Source: Amylibacter sp.
Lineage (GTDB): Bacteria > Pseudomonadota > Alphaproteobacteria > Rhodobacterales > Rhodobacteraceae
Direction: 5' to 3'
Assembly (NCBI GenBank): GCA_030625465.1
Contig: DAOUQS010000153.1
Span: 1 to 5,159 of the forward strand
DNA length: 5,159 bases
The translations under genes were made by a program, and so were the position numbers. Position 1 is the first letter of the stretch, and the number at the start of each line of letters is the position of its first letter. The notes below the pieces were generated by a model. It did not search any database. It worked only from the letters and a program-made list of their open reading frames with translations, and was not told the DNA's origin. This document shows positions 1-5,159 of this stretch, piece by piece.

Positions 1-106
1 CACCGGCAAAGACGTGCCAATGCCCTATGCCGCCAACCTTGAAAAGCTTGCACTTGTGACCACGGACGAAGTAATCGCCGCCGTCAAACAAGTCACGTAT
101 CGTTAG
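1..106 (+). CDS. pdhB: Pyruvate dehydrogenase E1 component subunit beta, C-terminal end (partial)
   Basis: Only the last 34 codons and the TAG stop (104-106) are inside the window; the reading frame starts at base 2. The visible tail contains [15 protein letters not shown] followed by a short helix ending in KQVTYR. This is the typical C-terminus of the E1 beta subunit of 2-oxo acid dehydrogenases, where the P-(M/L)-PYA-x-x-LE element closes the transketolase C-terminal domain. In the complex, E1 alpha2beta2 uses thiamine diphosphate to decarboxylate pyruvate and passes the acetyl group to the lipoyl arm of E2. The E2 gene begins 12 bases after this stop, which supports pyruvate dehydrogenase rather than another transketolase. 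A related acetoin or branched-chain E1 beta cannot be fully excluded from so short a piece, but the E2 next door resembles alphaproteobacterial PdhC. Confidence 0.88.
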   Translation, partial: TGKDVPMPYAANLEKLALVTTDEVIAAVKQVTYR

Positions 107-118
107 GAGAATACTGAT

Positions 119-1384
119 ATGGCAATCCAAATCCTGATGCCCGCCCTATCACCCACGATGGAAGAAGGCACGCTTGCCAAATGGCTGGTCAAAGAGGGCG
201 ATAGCGTTCAATCGGGCGACCTGTTGGCCGAGATCGAAACCGACAAAGCCACGATGGAATTCGAAGCCGCCGACGAAGGTATTATCGGTAAAATTCTGGT
301 CGCCGAAGGCACCGAAGGTGTTGCCGTAAACGCGCCCATCGCCGTACTGTTGGAAGACGGCGAAGATGCCAGCGCGATGGAAAACATCACCGATGCGGCA
401 CCCGCGCCCAAAGTGGCTGAGATAGCCGAAGACAAAGCCACAACAACGCCCCCCGCAACAACCGCCGCCCCTGCCAAATCAGGTGATCGCGTCTTCGCAA
501 CCCCGCTGGCCCGCCGCATTGCCGCAGACAAAGGCATAGATATTGCAAACGTCACAGGCTCCGGCCCGCATGGTCGCGTTATCAAGTCAGATCTTGAAGC
601 CACGCCCGCCAAAGCAGCCGCCCCTGCGCCTGCAAAAACTGCAATCGCATCCTCGGCGACATCCGACAGCGTCAAAGCCATGTACCAAGACCGCGCATAT
701 GAAGAAATTCCGCTAAACGGCATGCGCAAAATCATCGCCGCACGCCTGACCGAAGCCAAACAAACCATCCCGCATTTCTACCTGCGCCGCTCAATCCATC
801 TGGATCGCTTGATGGAAGCCCGCAAAGAAATGAATGCGGCGTTAGAGGCAGATGGCATCAAATTATCGATCAATGATTTCATCATCAAAGCCTGCGCCAA
901 AGCCCTGCAAGACGTGCCAGATTGCAATGCCGTTTGGGCCGAAGACCGCATTTTGAAACTGGAACCATCCGACGTGGCCGTAGCTGTCGCCATTGAAGGC
1001 GGTCTGTTCACCCCCGTCTTGCGCGATTCAGATAAAAAATCAATTTCTGAATTATCCAAAGAAATGAAAGACTTGGCAGGCCGCGCCCGCGACAAAAAAC
1101 TAGCCCCACATGAATACCAGGGCGGCAGTTTCGCCATTTCCAATCTTGGCATGATGGGCATCGAAAACTTCGATGCCGTGATCAACCCGCCCCACGGCTC
1201 AATTCTGGCCGTTGGTGCAGGCATGAAAAAACCGGTAATAGCCGACGACGGCAGCGTCAAAACCGCCACTGTGATGTCAGTCACCCTGTCGGTTGACCAC
1301 CGCGTTATCGACGGCGCATTAGGGGCACAATTCCTGGCCCGCGTTGCCCTTTATCTGGAAAACCCGCTGGCGATGTTTGCTTAA
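119..1384 (+). CDS. pdhC: Dihydrolipoamide acetyltransferase, E2 of pyruvate dehydrogenase
   Basis: This is the E2 core enzyme of the cytoplasmic pyruvate dehydrogenase complex, which transfers acetyl from its lipoyl arm to CoA to make acetyl-CoA. The 421 residues show the full E2 order. A single lipoyl domain spans about 2-80, with the lipoylated lysine K43 in [11 protein letters not shown]. An Ala/Pro/Thr-rich swinging linker (about 84-121) follows, then a peripheral subunit-binding domain (about 125-160, ATPLARRIA and [13 protein letters not shown]). A second Ala/Pro linker covers about 161-183, and the catalytic acyltransferase domain runs from about 195 to the end. The catalytic signature is [10 protein letters not shown], with H394 and D398, and the SNLGMMGI segment (341-348) is also present. 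The start is an ATG preceded 8 bases upstream by AGGAGA (105-110), which overlaps the pdhB stop codon, so translation is probably coupled. One lipoyl domain and a length near 420-440 fit alphaproteobacterial PdhC. A strong hairpin follows the stop, marking the operon end. Confidence 0.96.
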   Translation: MAIQILMPALSPTMEEGTLAKWLVKEGDSVQSGDLLAEIETDKATMEFEAADEGIIGKILVAEGTEGVAVNAPIAVLLEDGEDASAMENITDAAPAPKVAEIAEDKATTTPPATTAAPAKSGDRVFATPLARRIAADKGIDIANVTGSGPHGRVIKSDLEATPAKAAAPAPAKTAIASSATSDSVKAMYQDRAYEEIPLNGMRKIIAARLTEAKQTIPHFYLRRSIHLDRLMEARKEMNAALEADGIKLSINDFIIKACAKALQDVPDCNAVWAEDRILKLEPSDVAVAVAIEGGLFTPVLRDSDKKSISELSKEMKDLAGRARDKKLAPHEYQGGSFAISNLGMMGIENFDAVINPPHGSILAVGAGMKKPVIADDGSVKTATVMSVTLSVDHRVIDGALGAQFLARVALYLENPLAMFA

Positions 1385-1391
1385 CAAACAA

Positions 1392-1422
1392 AAAGCCCCG
1401 AAGCACGACGCTTCGGGGCTTT
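1392..1422. terminator. Bidirectional intrinsic terminator between pdhC and cysE
   Basis: A perfect 13-bp stem (AAAGCCCCGAAGC at 1392-1404 against GCTTCGGGGCTTT at 1410-1422) closes a 5-base loop (ACGAC). It starts 8 bases after the pdhC stop and ends 22 bases beyond the cysE stop. On the minus strand the stem is followed by a long T-rich run (TTTTTGTTTGTT, partly in the stem), a textbook rho-independent signal for cysE. On the plus strand the T run is short (CTTTAAAATT), so termination of pdhC is likely but weaker. Confidence 0.9.
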
Positions 1423-1443
1423 AAAATTAATGCGCGATTATCT

Positions 1444-2247
1444 TTATTCCGCCAAAATTTGATCCATAGATTGCGAAGGCTGCGAACATCCCGCCTCGCC
1501 CACAATCTTTGCAGGAACCCCGGCCACAGTCTTGCAAGGCGGCACTTCTTGCAGCACCACGGAACCCGCAGCAATACGGCTGCAATAGCCCACTGTGATA
1601 TCCCCTAACACCTTGGCGCCAGCACCGATCAAAACACCGTTTTCAATGTTCGGATGGCGAATGATATCGCCCTTACCGGTCCCGCCCAAAGTCACCGAGT
1701 GCAGCATGGAAACGTTATCCCCCACACGCGCGGTTTCCCCGATCACAATCGAATGGGCATGGTCGATCATTATACCTTTTCCCAATGTTGCAGCCGGATG
1801 AATATCCACACCAAAGGCTTCCGAGCTACGCATTTGCATGAAATACGCCATTTCCTCGCGGCCCGCTTTCCACAGCCAATGGGCGACACGGTAAGCTTGC
1901 AATGCTTGAAACCCTTTGAAAAACAACAAGGGCTGCAACGGGCTGTGGCATGCCGGATCACGTTCCATAACGGCCGTAATATCAGCGCGCGCATCCCCCC
2001 CTAAAGACGGGTCGTCAGCATATGCGCTATCGACAATTTCCCGCAATATTTGCGGGGTCATTTCGTCACTGGATAACTTTAATGAAATCCTGTAACCCAA
2101 TGTTTTTTCAAAACTATTGTGATGCAATATGCTGGAATGAACCATGCCTGCCATCACCGGTTCACGCTCTGCCAAATCCTTGGCGTCACTTCTGATACGT
2201 TCCCATACCGGGTCGATTTCGCTTAGGTTTTCTGCTGTCCGAGTCAT
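1444..2247 (-). CDS. cysE: Serine O-acetyltransferase
   Basis: The enzyme converts L-serine and acetyl-CoA to O-acetylserine, the committed step of cysteine synthesis, in the cytoplasm. The 267 residues match full-length CysE. An all-alpha N-terminal domain (about 10-140) carries the serine-binding RDPAC (D97) and FKGFQALQAYRVAHWLW (110-126). A left-handed beta-helix of hexapeptide repeats follows (about 145-250), starting at VDIHPAA with D148. It includes the catalytic DH pair D162-H163, the GETARVGDNV turn, SVTLGGTGK, RHP (R197-H198), IGAGAKVLG and AGVPAKIVG. The tail ends SMDQILAE, so it lacks the C-terminal isoleucine that in E. coli CysE inserts into the active site of CysK. The ATG is preceded by AGGGG (about 2254-2258), and the upstream spacer is divergent from a DksA-like gene. 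The gene appears monocistronic and ends at the shared hairpin. The family assignment is secure. Confidence 0.96.
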   Translation of the reverse strand: MTRTAENLSEIDPVWERIRSDAKDLAEREPVMAGMVHSSILHHNSFEKTLGYRISLKLSSDEMTPQILREIVDSAYADDPSLGGDARADITAVMERDPACHSPLQPLLFFKGFQALQAYRVAHWLWKAGREEMAYFMQMRSSEAFGVDIHPAATLGKGIMIDHAHSIVIGETARVGDNVSMLHSVTLGGTGKGDIIRHPNIENGVLIGAGAKVLGDITVGYCSRIAAGSVVLQEVPPCKTVAGVPAKIVGEAGCSQPSQSMDQILAE

Positions 2248-2284
2248 GATAGACCCCTATCTTTATTACGCGTTACTTCAATGT

Positions 2285-2290
2285 AATATA
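2285..2290 (-). promoter_or_regulatory. Possible -10 box of the cysE promoter
   Basis: On the minus strand TATATT lies about 38 bases upstream of the cysE ATG and matches five of six positions of the sigma-70 -10 consensus. No good -35 was found at the normal spacing; the closest hexamers are TTTGTG and ATTTGT, with 16-17 bases between. The position would give a 5' leader of roughly 30 bases that includes the AGGGG ribosome-binding site. This is a weak call by eye. Confidence 0.35.
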
Positions 2291-2293
2291 GAA

Positions 2294-2306
2294 TTGACAG
2301 GGTCAA
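2294..2306. repeat. Small palindrome overlapping the -35 box (possible operator)
   Basis: TTGAC-AGG-GTCAA is a perfect inverted repeat with 5-base arms and a 3-base centre, in the 86-bp spacer between cysE and the DksA-like gene. It covers the predicted -35 box of the plus-strand gene and lies just upstream of the possible cysE -10. It could bind a dimeric regulator acting on both genes. Such a short palindrome can also arise by chance, so the regulatory role is inference. Confidence 0.3.
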
Positions 2307-2323
2307 CACAAATCAGTTTTAGT
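2294..2323 (+). promoter_or_regulatory. Probable sigma-70 promoter of the DksA-like gene
   Basis: TTGACA at 2294-2299 is a perfect -35 hexamer. With an 18-base spacer the -10 candidate is TTTAGT (2318-2323); with 17 bases it is TTTTAG. Both are poor matches, which is common for alphaproteobacterial -10 elements. Transcription would start near 2330, only about 4 bases before the ATG at 2334. That fits the absence of any Shine-Dalgarno sequence there and suggests a leaderless or near-leaderless mRNA. Confidence 0.5.
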
Positions 2324-2333
2324 TACACCCATT

Positions 2334-2672
2334 ATGACAAATACTGAACTGACACAGTTTTCAAAGCGCCTGCACGCGATAATTGCGGATCTAGAGTCTG
2401 CGGACGCGGCAACATCGGACAACCGCGCAGCTGTAATGCTGGACCAGACCTCTGTAGGTCGTCTGTCGCGTATGGACGCCATGCAACAACAAGCGATGGC
2501 CAATGCGACCAGTCAAAGACGCAAAATCGAGATCACCCAGACAAAAGCGGCGCTTCAACGCATTAAGGACGATGAATTCGGCTATTGTGTTGAATGCGGT
2601 GAAGACATCGCGCCAAAACGCCTGAACCATAATCCGGCGATTGCAACCTGCATTACCTGCGCACGCGGTTAA
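2334..2672 (+). CDS. Short TraR/DksA-family zinc-finger protein
   Basis: The 112-residue protein belongs to the short branch of the DksA/TraR family. Members bind RNA polymerase through its secondary channel and alter promoter choice, often together with ppGpp. An N-terminal helix (about 3-22) is followed by the subfamily motif LDQTSVGRLSRMDAMQQQAMA (first half 36-46), then a helix (about 60-80). The C-terminal C4 zinc finger has YCVECG (C85, C88) and CITC (C106, C109). The acidic DxxDxA tip motif of canonical E. coli DksA is not recognisable, and the protein is about 40 residues shorter than E. coli DksA. This ATG is the only start available, since an in-frame TGA at 2295 precedes it with no other start between. 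No Shine-Dalgarno is visible. It is divergent from cysE, and its last 20 bases overlap the convergent gene. The family call is strong; the actual regulatory targets are unknown. Confidence 0.9.
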   Translation: MTNTELTQFSKRLHAIIADLESADAATSDNRAAVMLDQTSVGRLSRMDAMQQQAMANATSQRRKIEITQTKAALQRIKDDEFGYCVECGEDIAPKRLNHNPAIATCITCARG

Positions 2673-2952
2673 CAATCGGCCCGCGCAGAACACGTTCAAA
2701 AATAATACGTAGACAGTCAGCGTAGTTTTTATTTGACAGAAACGGTTCCGGCAATAGCGCCAAACCATGACAAGCGGATGCCAGATGACCGCTGCCCAGC
2801 GCCACATGATTTGCCCCCATGCGCTTGCGGTATTTATCTGCCGCATGTGCATTGTCAAAAATCCTGTCACACAAATCCGCTCTGTCTTCGCGCTTAACCC
2901 CTAGCAAAACGCGGGCCAATGTCACGACGTCACTGTGCAACAATGCCCGCAT
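2653..2952 (-). CDS. Small conserved-type protein at the end of the GTA-like operon, function unknown
   Basis: This 99-residue protein has no function I can assign. Its N-terminus, MRALLHSDVVTLARVLL, predicts an amphipathic helix. A second helix rich in charge follows (CDRIFDNAHAADKYRKR, 28-44), then GANHVALGSGHLASACHGL (46-64) and LLPEPFLSNKNYADCLRIIF (66-85). There is no signal peptide or membrane segment, and it is probably a small helical cytoplasmic protein. The pattern resembles a small uncharacterised family I associate with Rhodobacterales (possibly DUF7742), where equivalents read AADRYR...HP.WGDGSLMAAA. That match is from memory. Its ATG lies one base after the DUF2793 stop (TAG-G-ATG on the minus strand), so it is almost certainly translated by reinitiation in the same operon. 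The final residues (GPIVNRVRR) are read from DNA that is antisense to the end of the DksA-like gene, and look like a run-on extension beyond the conserved part. Confidence 0.75.
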   Translation of the reverse strand: MRALLHSDVVTLARVLLGVKREDRADLCDRIFDNAHAADKYRKRMGANHVALGSGHLASACHGLALLPEPFLSNKNYADCLRIIFERVLRGPIVNRVRR

Positions 2953-2953
2953 C

Positions 2954-3664
2954 CTAAACTGCGGCAGGCGGGGTCATAATTGCCAGATGAATACAAATCC
3001 GGACGGCCCCGTCAATAAAATCAAGCCCGCCCTCTTGCGCTATCCGTAAAGGCGTATCCTCATAATAGGCCTGCGGTTTACTGGTCGCCCTGATGTGACT
3101 GGAATTCAGGGCTGTGTTCAACGCGGTTCCATAACGTGACTGCGATGTTTCAATCCCGATACGAAAAGCAGGCGGGCCACTAATGGCTTGAATAACGCGT
3201 CCTGAAACGCCGTAGACCACTGTATCCGTTGGAATAAATGCCGACGTCTGGTTTGATGCCCCGGGCGTAATGATATGATCAAACTCTATGGTTTGAACAA
3301 CAATCGATCCTAGATTTTCGTCAACGCTCAAGGCGCTATAATCCCAGCTCACCCCGTCAAAACGCAGGTCAGAGCCTTCATCCAGCACCCACGCACTCCA
3401 CCCGTCTTGTGCAGGTGCAAAAATCCAGCCACCATTGCCAAACAAGGCAATGGCCGTATCCTGCCCGACCCATGCGCCACCGGCCCCTGCGGGCACGATG
3501 TAGGATTGCCCGTCAACAGGCACAGCAGGCACGGCCTGGCTGCGCGACTGCACCCGTAATTGTGCAAATGCATCCAGCTTGGCTAAAGCCTCGTTTACGG
3601 TCACATGCTTTTGCGCTTGTGCCGCTTCCAGTAATGGTAATTTAAATTGATATGTTTCAGACAT
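2954..3664 (-). CDS. DUF2793 protein, probable GTA/phage tail-fibre-type accessory
   Basis: The 236 residues fit the DUF2793 family, found in alphaproteobacterial prophages and GTA loci. The signature near the N-terminus is AAQAQKHVTVNEALAKLDA (14-32), with the invariant QAQK and NEAL. Next comes the DGQSYIVPAGAGGAWVGQ segment (51-68) and the aromatic GGWIFAPAQDGWSAWV stretch (78-93). A C-terminal beta-rich part (about 120-230) has FIPTDTVVYGVSGRVI (143-158), YYEDTPLRI and the final GGLDFIDGAVRICIHL (212-227). No signal peptide or membrane helix is seen, as expected for a virion protein assembled in the cytoplasm. The ATG overlaps the stop of the upstream gp15-like gene (ATGTCTGA, 8 bp shared). 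An AGGA 9 bases upstream, inside that gene, serves as ribosome-binding site. From its position after the host-specificity protein and from the family, I infer a role in tail-tip or fibre attachment to cell-surface sugars. This is not shown by the sequence itself. Confidence 0.88.
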   Translation of the reverse strand: MSETYQFKLPLLEAAQAQKHVTVNEALAKLDAFAQLRVQSRSQAVPAVPVDGQSYIVPAGAGGAWVGQDTAIALFGNGGWIFAPAQDGWSAWVLDEGSDLRFDGVSWDYSALSVDENLGSIVVQTIEFDHIITPGASNQTSAFIPTDTVVYGVSGRVIQAISGPPAFRIGIETSQSRYGTALNTALNSSHIRATSKPQAYYEDTPLRIAQEGGLDFIDGAVRICIHLAIMTPPAAV

Positions 3665-5159
3665 TTATCATCATCCTGTTATATGGTCCAATTCCGTATC
3701 TTTGCGATATTTGCGCTATTTCAACGCTTACGCTGCCACTGGCCCCATCAAGGGCAATGTCACCGGCGCTATAGGTCCAGGCCGGGCTTGCGGTTTCCAG
3801 TTGTCGTAATAAATTCGGGCCGTCCAGAACCCGTAAATGATAACGCTCGGCATCCTCACCCAAGGGCACCTCAAGCGATTGCCAGCTATCCCCGTCAATA
3901 CGGGTTCGCCGGATCCAGCTACATATCACCCCGCCCGCACCATCGGGCTTATTGCGCAAATGCACCGGCGTAAAAGGCCGCAACCCCACGCCATCAAAAC
4001 TATGCGCAACTTGCGTATATGTATCATCAGAAACCGACTTGTTCGCAGGCCCGACACGGTAATTGCGCATAAGGCCACGCGCATTGGCGGCAAGCTCTAT
4101 CTGTTCAACCCCGACACCCAGAACAACAATTTCCGCACCTACGGGCCATGTGTCCGGGATCAGCCATTCAGTACCCACCTGCCCGCGCAACAATCCAGAC
4201 AACCGATAAGACCCGTCGCCTTGCAGCTCTGCACTGCTAAACTGGAAAACCTCCCAGTCACCGGACCCATTTCGGATCGCCGCCGCATTTGCCCCGTTCA
4301 AAACATCCAGCGCAGGCTGTGCCTGCACATCGCCGGAAAACCAAACCAAGACCCCATCGCCACGGTCCCAGCGCCCGGGTGCTGCGCGCGCCATTGCACC
4401 CAGCGTGATCCCGAACACAGCCGGCGTTTCCGCGCGTTTATTCAAACTGAAACCATCCAAACCGCTCGCGCTGTAAACCGCTACCCCATTACCCCACGGC
4501 TCTGCGGTTGCCGCAAAATGCGGCGCATGTTCCACCTCATCACCGATCAGTAACGGCAGATCAAGAAACCCAAAATGCGGTACTGCTTCAACCGTAACCG
4601 CAGCCGCTTCGCGCGCCGCAACATTCCCCGTCAAAGCATCAAATACACCACGCTCCACACGCACCCCTTCAAACAATCGCACCCCGAAATCCTCTATGCG
4701 ATCAATGCGATATGTATGCGGGCTATCCCCGATAGTCACAAAATCCCCCAGCGCCAGATCCAGATATGATGGCGGCAAAGCAAACTTGACCCCGTCACGC
4801 GCGGCACGGGCCTCTGCAAACAAACGGTTCGCAATATTTTGCCCGAACCCGCGTTCAATAACCAAAGGCAGTTGCAACCCAGAGCTCGCTTGCGCAGTGT
4901 CCCCTGTAAACCGCGCCTCGACCGAGGCCGCTTCATAATGTTGGCTTTGATCCCAGAACTGCACACGCAAACGCCCCACACGTTCCGCATCCGGTGCGCG
5001 CAGCTTGCTTAGAACATCATCCTGATCCGCCACCACCGCCAATCCGGCTTCATCCAGATGCACCGCATCATCCGCATTACGTGATTTGAAAACCAGCACA
5101 CCGCCATCTTCATAACTGCTAAAGCCGTAAGCCATCATCAACGTCTGTAAACTTTGCCG
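3657..5159 (-). CDS. GTA gp15-like baseplate/host-specificity protein, C-terminal 500 residues (partial)
   Basis: The frame is open to the right edge, so the N-terminus is outside the window. The TTG at 5139-5141 is not a credible start, because the conserved sequence continues upstream (RQSLQTL...). The visible part matches the C-terminal third of the large (about 1300-residue) GTA gp15 protein typified by Rhodobacter capsulatus Rcc01698. That protein forms the baseplate hub and tail tip and contacts the recipient envelope. Visible residues 1 to about 190 belong to the phage tail-protein region, including AYGFSSYEDGGVLVFKSR (10-27), PPSYLDLALGDFVTIGD (129-145) and RIDRIEDFGVRLFEGVRVER (151-170). 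The rest is the Rcc01698-type C-terminal region: YRLSGLLRGQVGTEW (318-332), GVGLRPFTPVHLR (390-402), SWIRRTRIDGDSWQSLEVPL (414-433) and a closing VEIAQISQRYGIG. The last 100 residues have a fibronectin-III-like look. It heads the operon seen here, with DUF2793 coupled directly behind. A related prophage tail gene is the alternative; the RRTRIDGDSW/EVPLGE segment favours GTA. Confidence 0.9.
   Translation of the reverse strand, partial: RQSLQTLMMAYGFSSYEDGGVLVFKSRNADDAVHLDEAGLAVVADQDDVLSKLRAPDAERVGRLRVQFWDQSQHYEAASVEARFTGDTAQASSGLQLPLVIERGFGQNIANRLFAEARAARDGVKFALPPSYLDLALGDFVTIGDSPHTYRIDRIEDFGVRLFEGVRVERGVFDALTGNVAAREAAAVTVEAVPHFGFLDLPLLIGDEVEHAPHFAATAEPWGNGVAVYSASGLDGFSLNKRAETPAVFGITLGAMARAAPGRWDRGDGVLVWFSGDVQAQPALDVLNGANAAAIRNGSGDWEVFQFSSAELQGDGSYRLSGLLRGQVGTEWLIPDTWPVGAEIVVLGVGVEQIELAANARGLMRNYRVGPANKSVSDDTYTQVAHSFDGVGLRPFTPVHLRNKPDGAGGVICSWIRRTRIDGDSWQSLEVPLGEDAERYHLRVLDGPNLLRQLETASPAWTYSAGDIALDGASGSVSVEIAQISQRYGIGPYNRMMINV

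Noticed and set aside
208..1284. Two long open frames antisense to pdhC (208-768 and 778-1284, minus strand)
   Set aside because: They lie wholly opposite a well-conserved E2 gene, have low-complexity Ala/Ser/Val composition typical of antisense frames in GC-rich codons, show no domain motif and have no operon context.
2294..2306. FNR/FnrL or CRP-type binding site
   Set aside because: FNR-type boxes are TTGA-N6-TCAA (TTGAT-N4-ATCAA). Here the two half sites are separated by only 5 bases (TTGA-CAGGG-TCAA), so the helical phase is wrong for that family.
2391..2870. 159-codon minus-strand open frame covering the DksA-like gene and the small terminal gene
   Set aside because: It conflicts with the zinc-finger gene on the plus strand and with the operon-coupled 99-residue gene on the same strand. 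Its sequence shows no family signature.
3837..4553. 238-codon plus-strand open frame opposite the gp15-like gene
   Set aside because: The composition (many Arg, Pro, Thr, His) is that of an antisense shadow, no motif is recognisable, and the minus-strand frame carries clear conserved GTA motifs across the same bases.
5139..5141. TTG as the start codon of the gp15-like gene
   Set aside because: The same frame remains open to the window edge, and the product is far shorter than family members if started here. The gene is cut by the window border rather than starting at this TTG.
1444..5159. An undescribed defence island or novel mobile element
   Set aside because: No nuclease, helicase, toxin-antitoxin, reverse transcriptase, transposase, integrase or direct-repeat boundary is visible. 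All genes but the 99-residue one belong to recognisable families with a normal context.

Overview
The window reads as ordinary chromosome of an alphaproteobacterium, most likely a Rhodobacterales (Roseobacter/Rhodobacter group) member of moderate GC. The evidence is a separate pdhB-pdhC pair with one lipoyl domain on E2, an alphaproteobacterial-type serine acetyltransferase, and above all the 3' end of what looks like a Rhodobacterales gene transfer agent (GTA) structural cluster. No rRNA, tRNA, CRISPR array, insertion sequence or integrase was seen.

Layout from left to right: (1) The last 34 codons of pdhB (E1 beta) and complete pdhC (E2) on the + strand form the end of a pyruvate dehydrogenase operon. 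(2) A strong hairpin at 1392-1422 lies between pdhC and the convergent gene cysE and can serve both. (3) cysE (minus strand, first step of cysteine synthesis) is divergent from a short DksA/TraR-type zinc-finger gene (plus strand). Their 86-bp spacer holds a consensus -35 box inside a small palindrome. (4) The DksA-like gene overlaps, tail to tail, the last gene of a minus-strand operon that enters from the right edge. In transcription order this operon is the C-terminal 500 residues of a GTA gp15-like baseplate/host-specificity protein, a DUF2793 protein (probable fibre or receptor-binding accessory), and a 99-residue uncharacterised protein. These three are packed with an 8-bp overlap and a 1-bp gap, so they are almost certainly co-transcribed and translationally coupled.

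The left part is central metabolism (acetyl-CoA and O-acetylserine, which uses acetyl-CoA) plus a likely RNA-polymerase-binding regulator. The right part is virion tail-tip machinery. The boundary between them is the 20-bp overlap at 2653-2672, where no terminator could be found. The system on the right is a described type of element (GTA or GTA-like phage). The less understood parts are the DUF2793 gene and the small terminal gene attached to it. Every stretch over 300 bases is covered by a gene.
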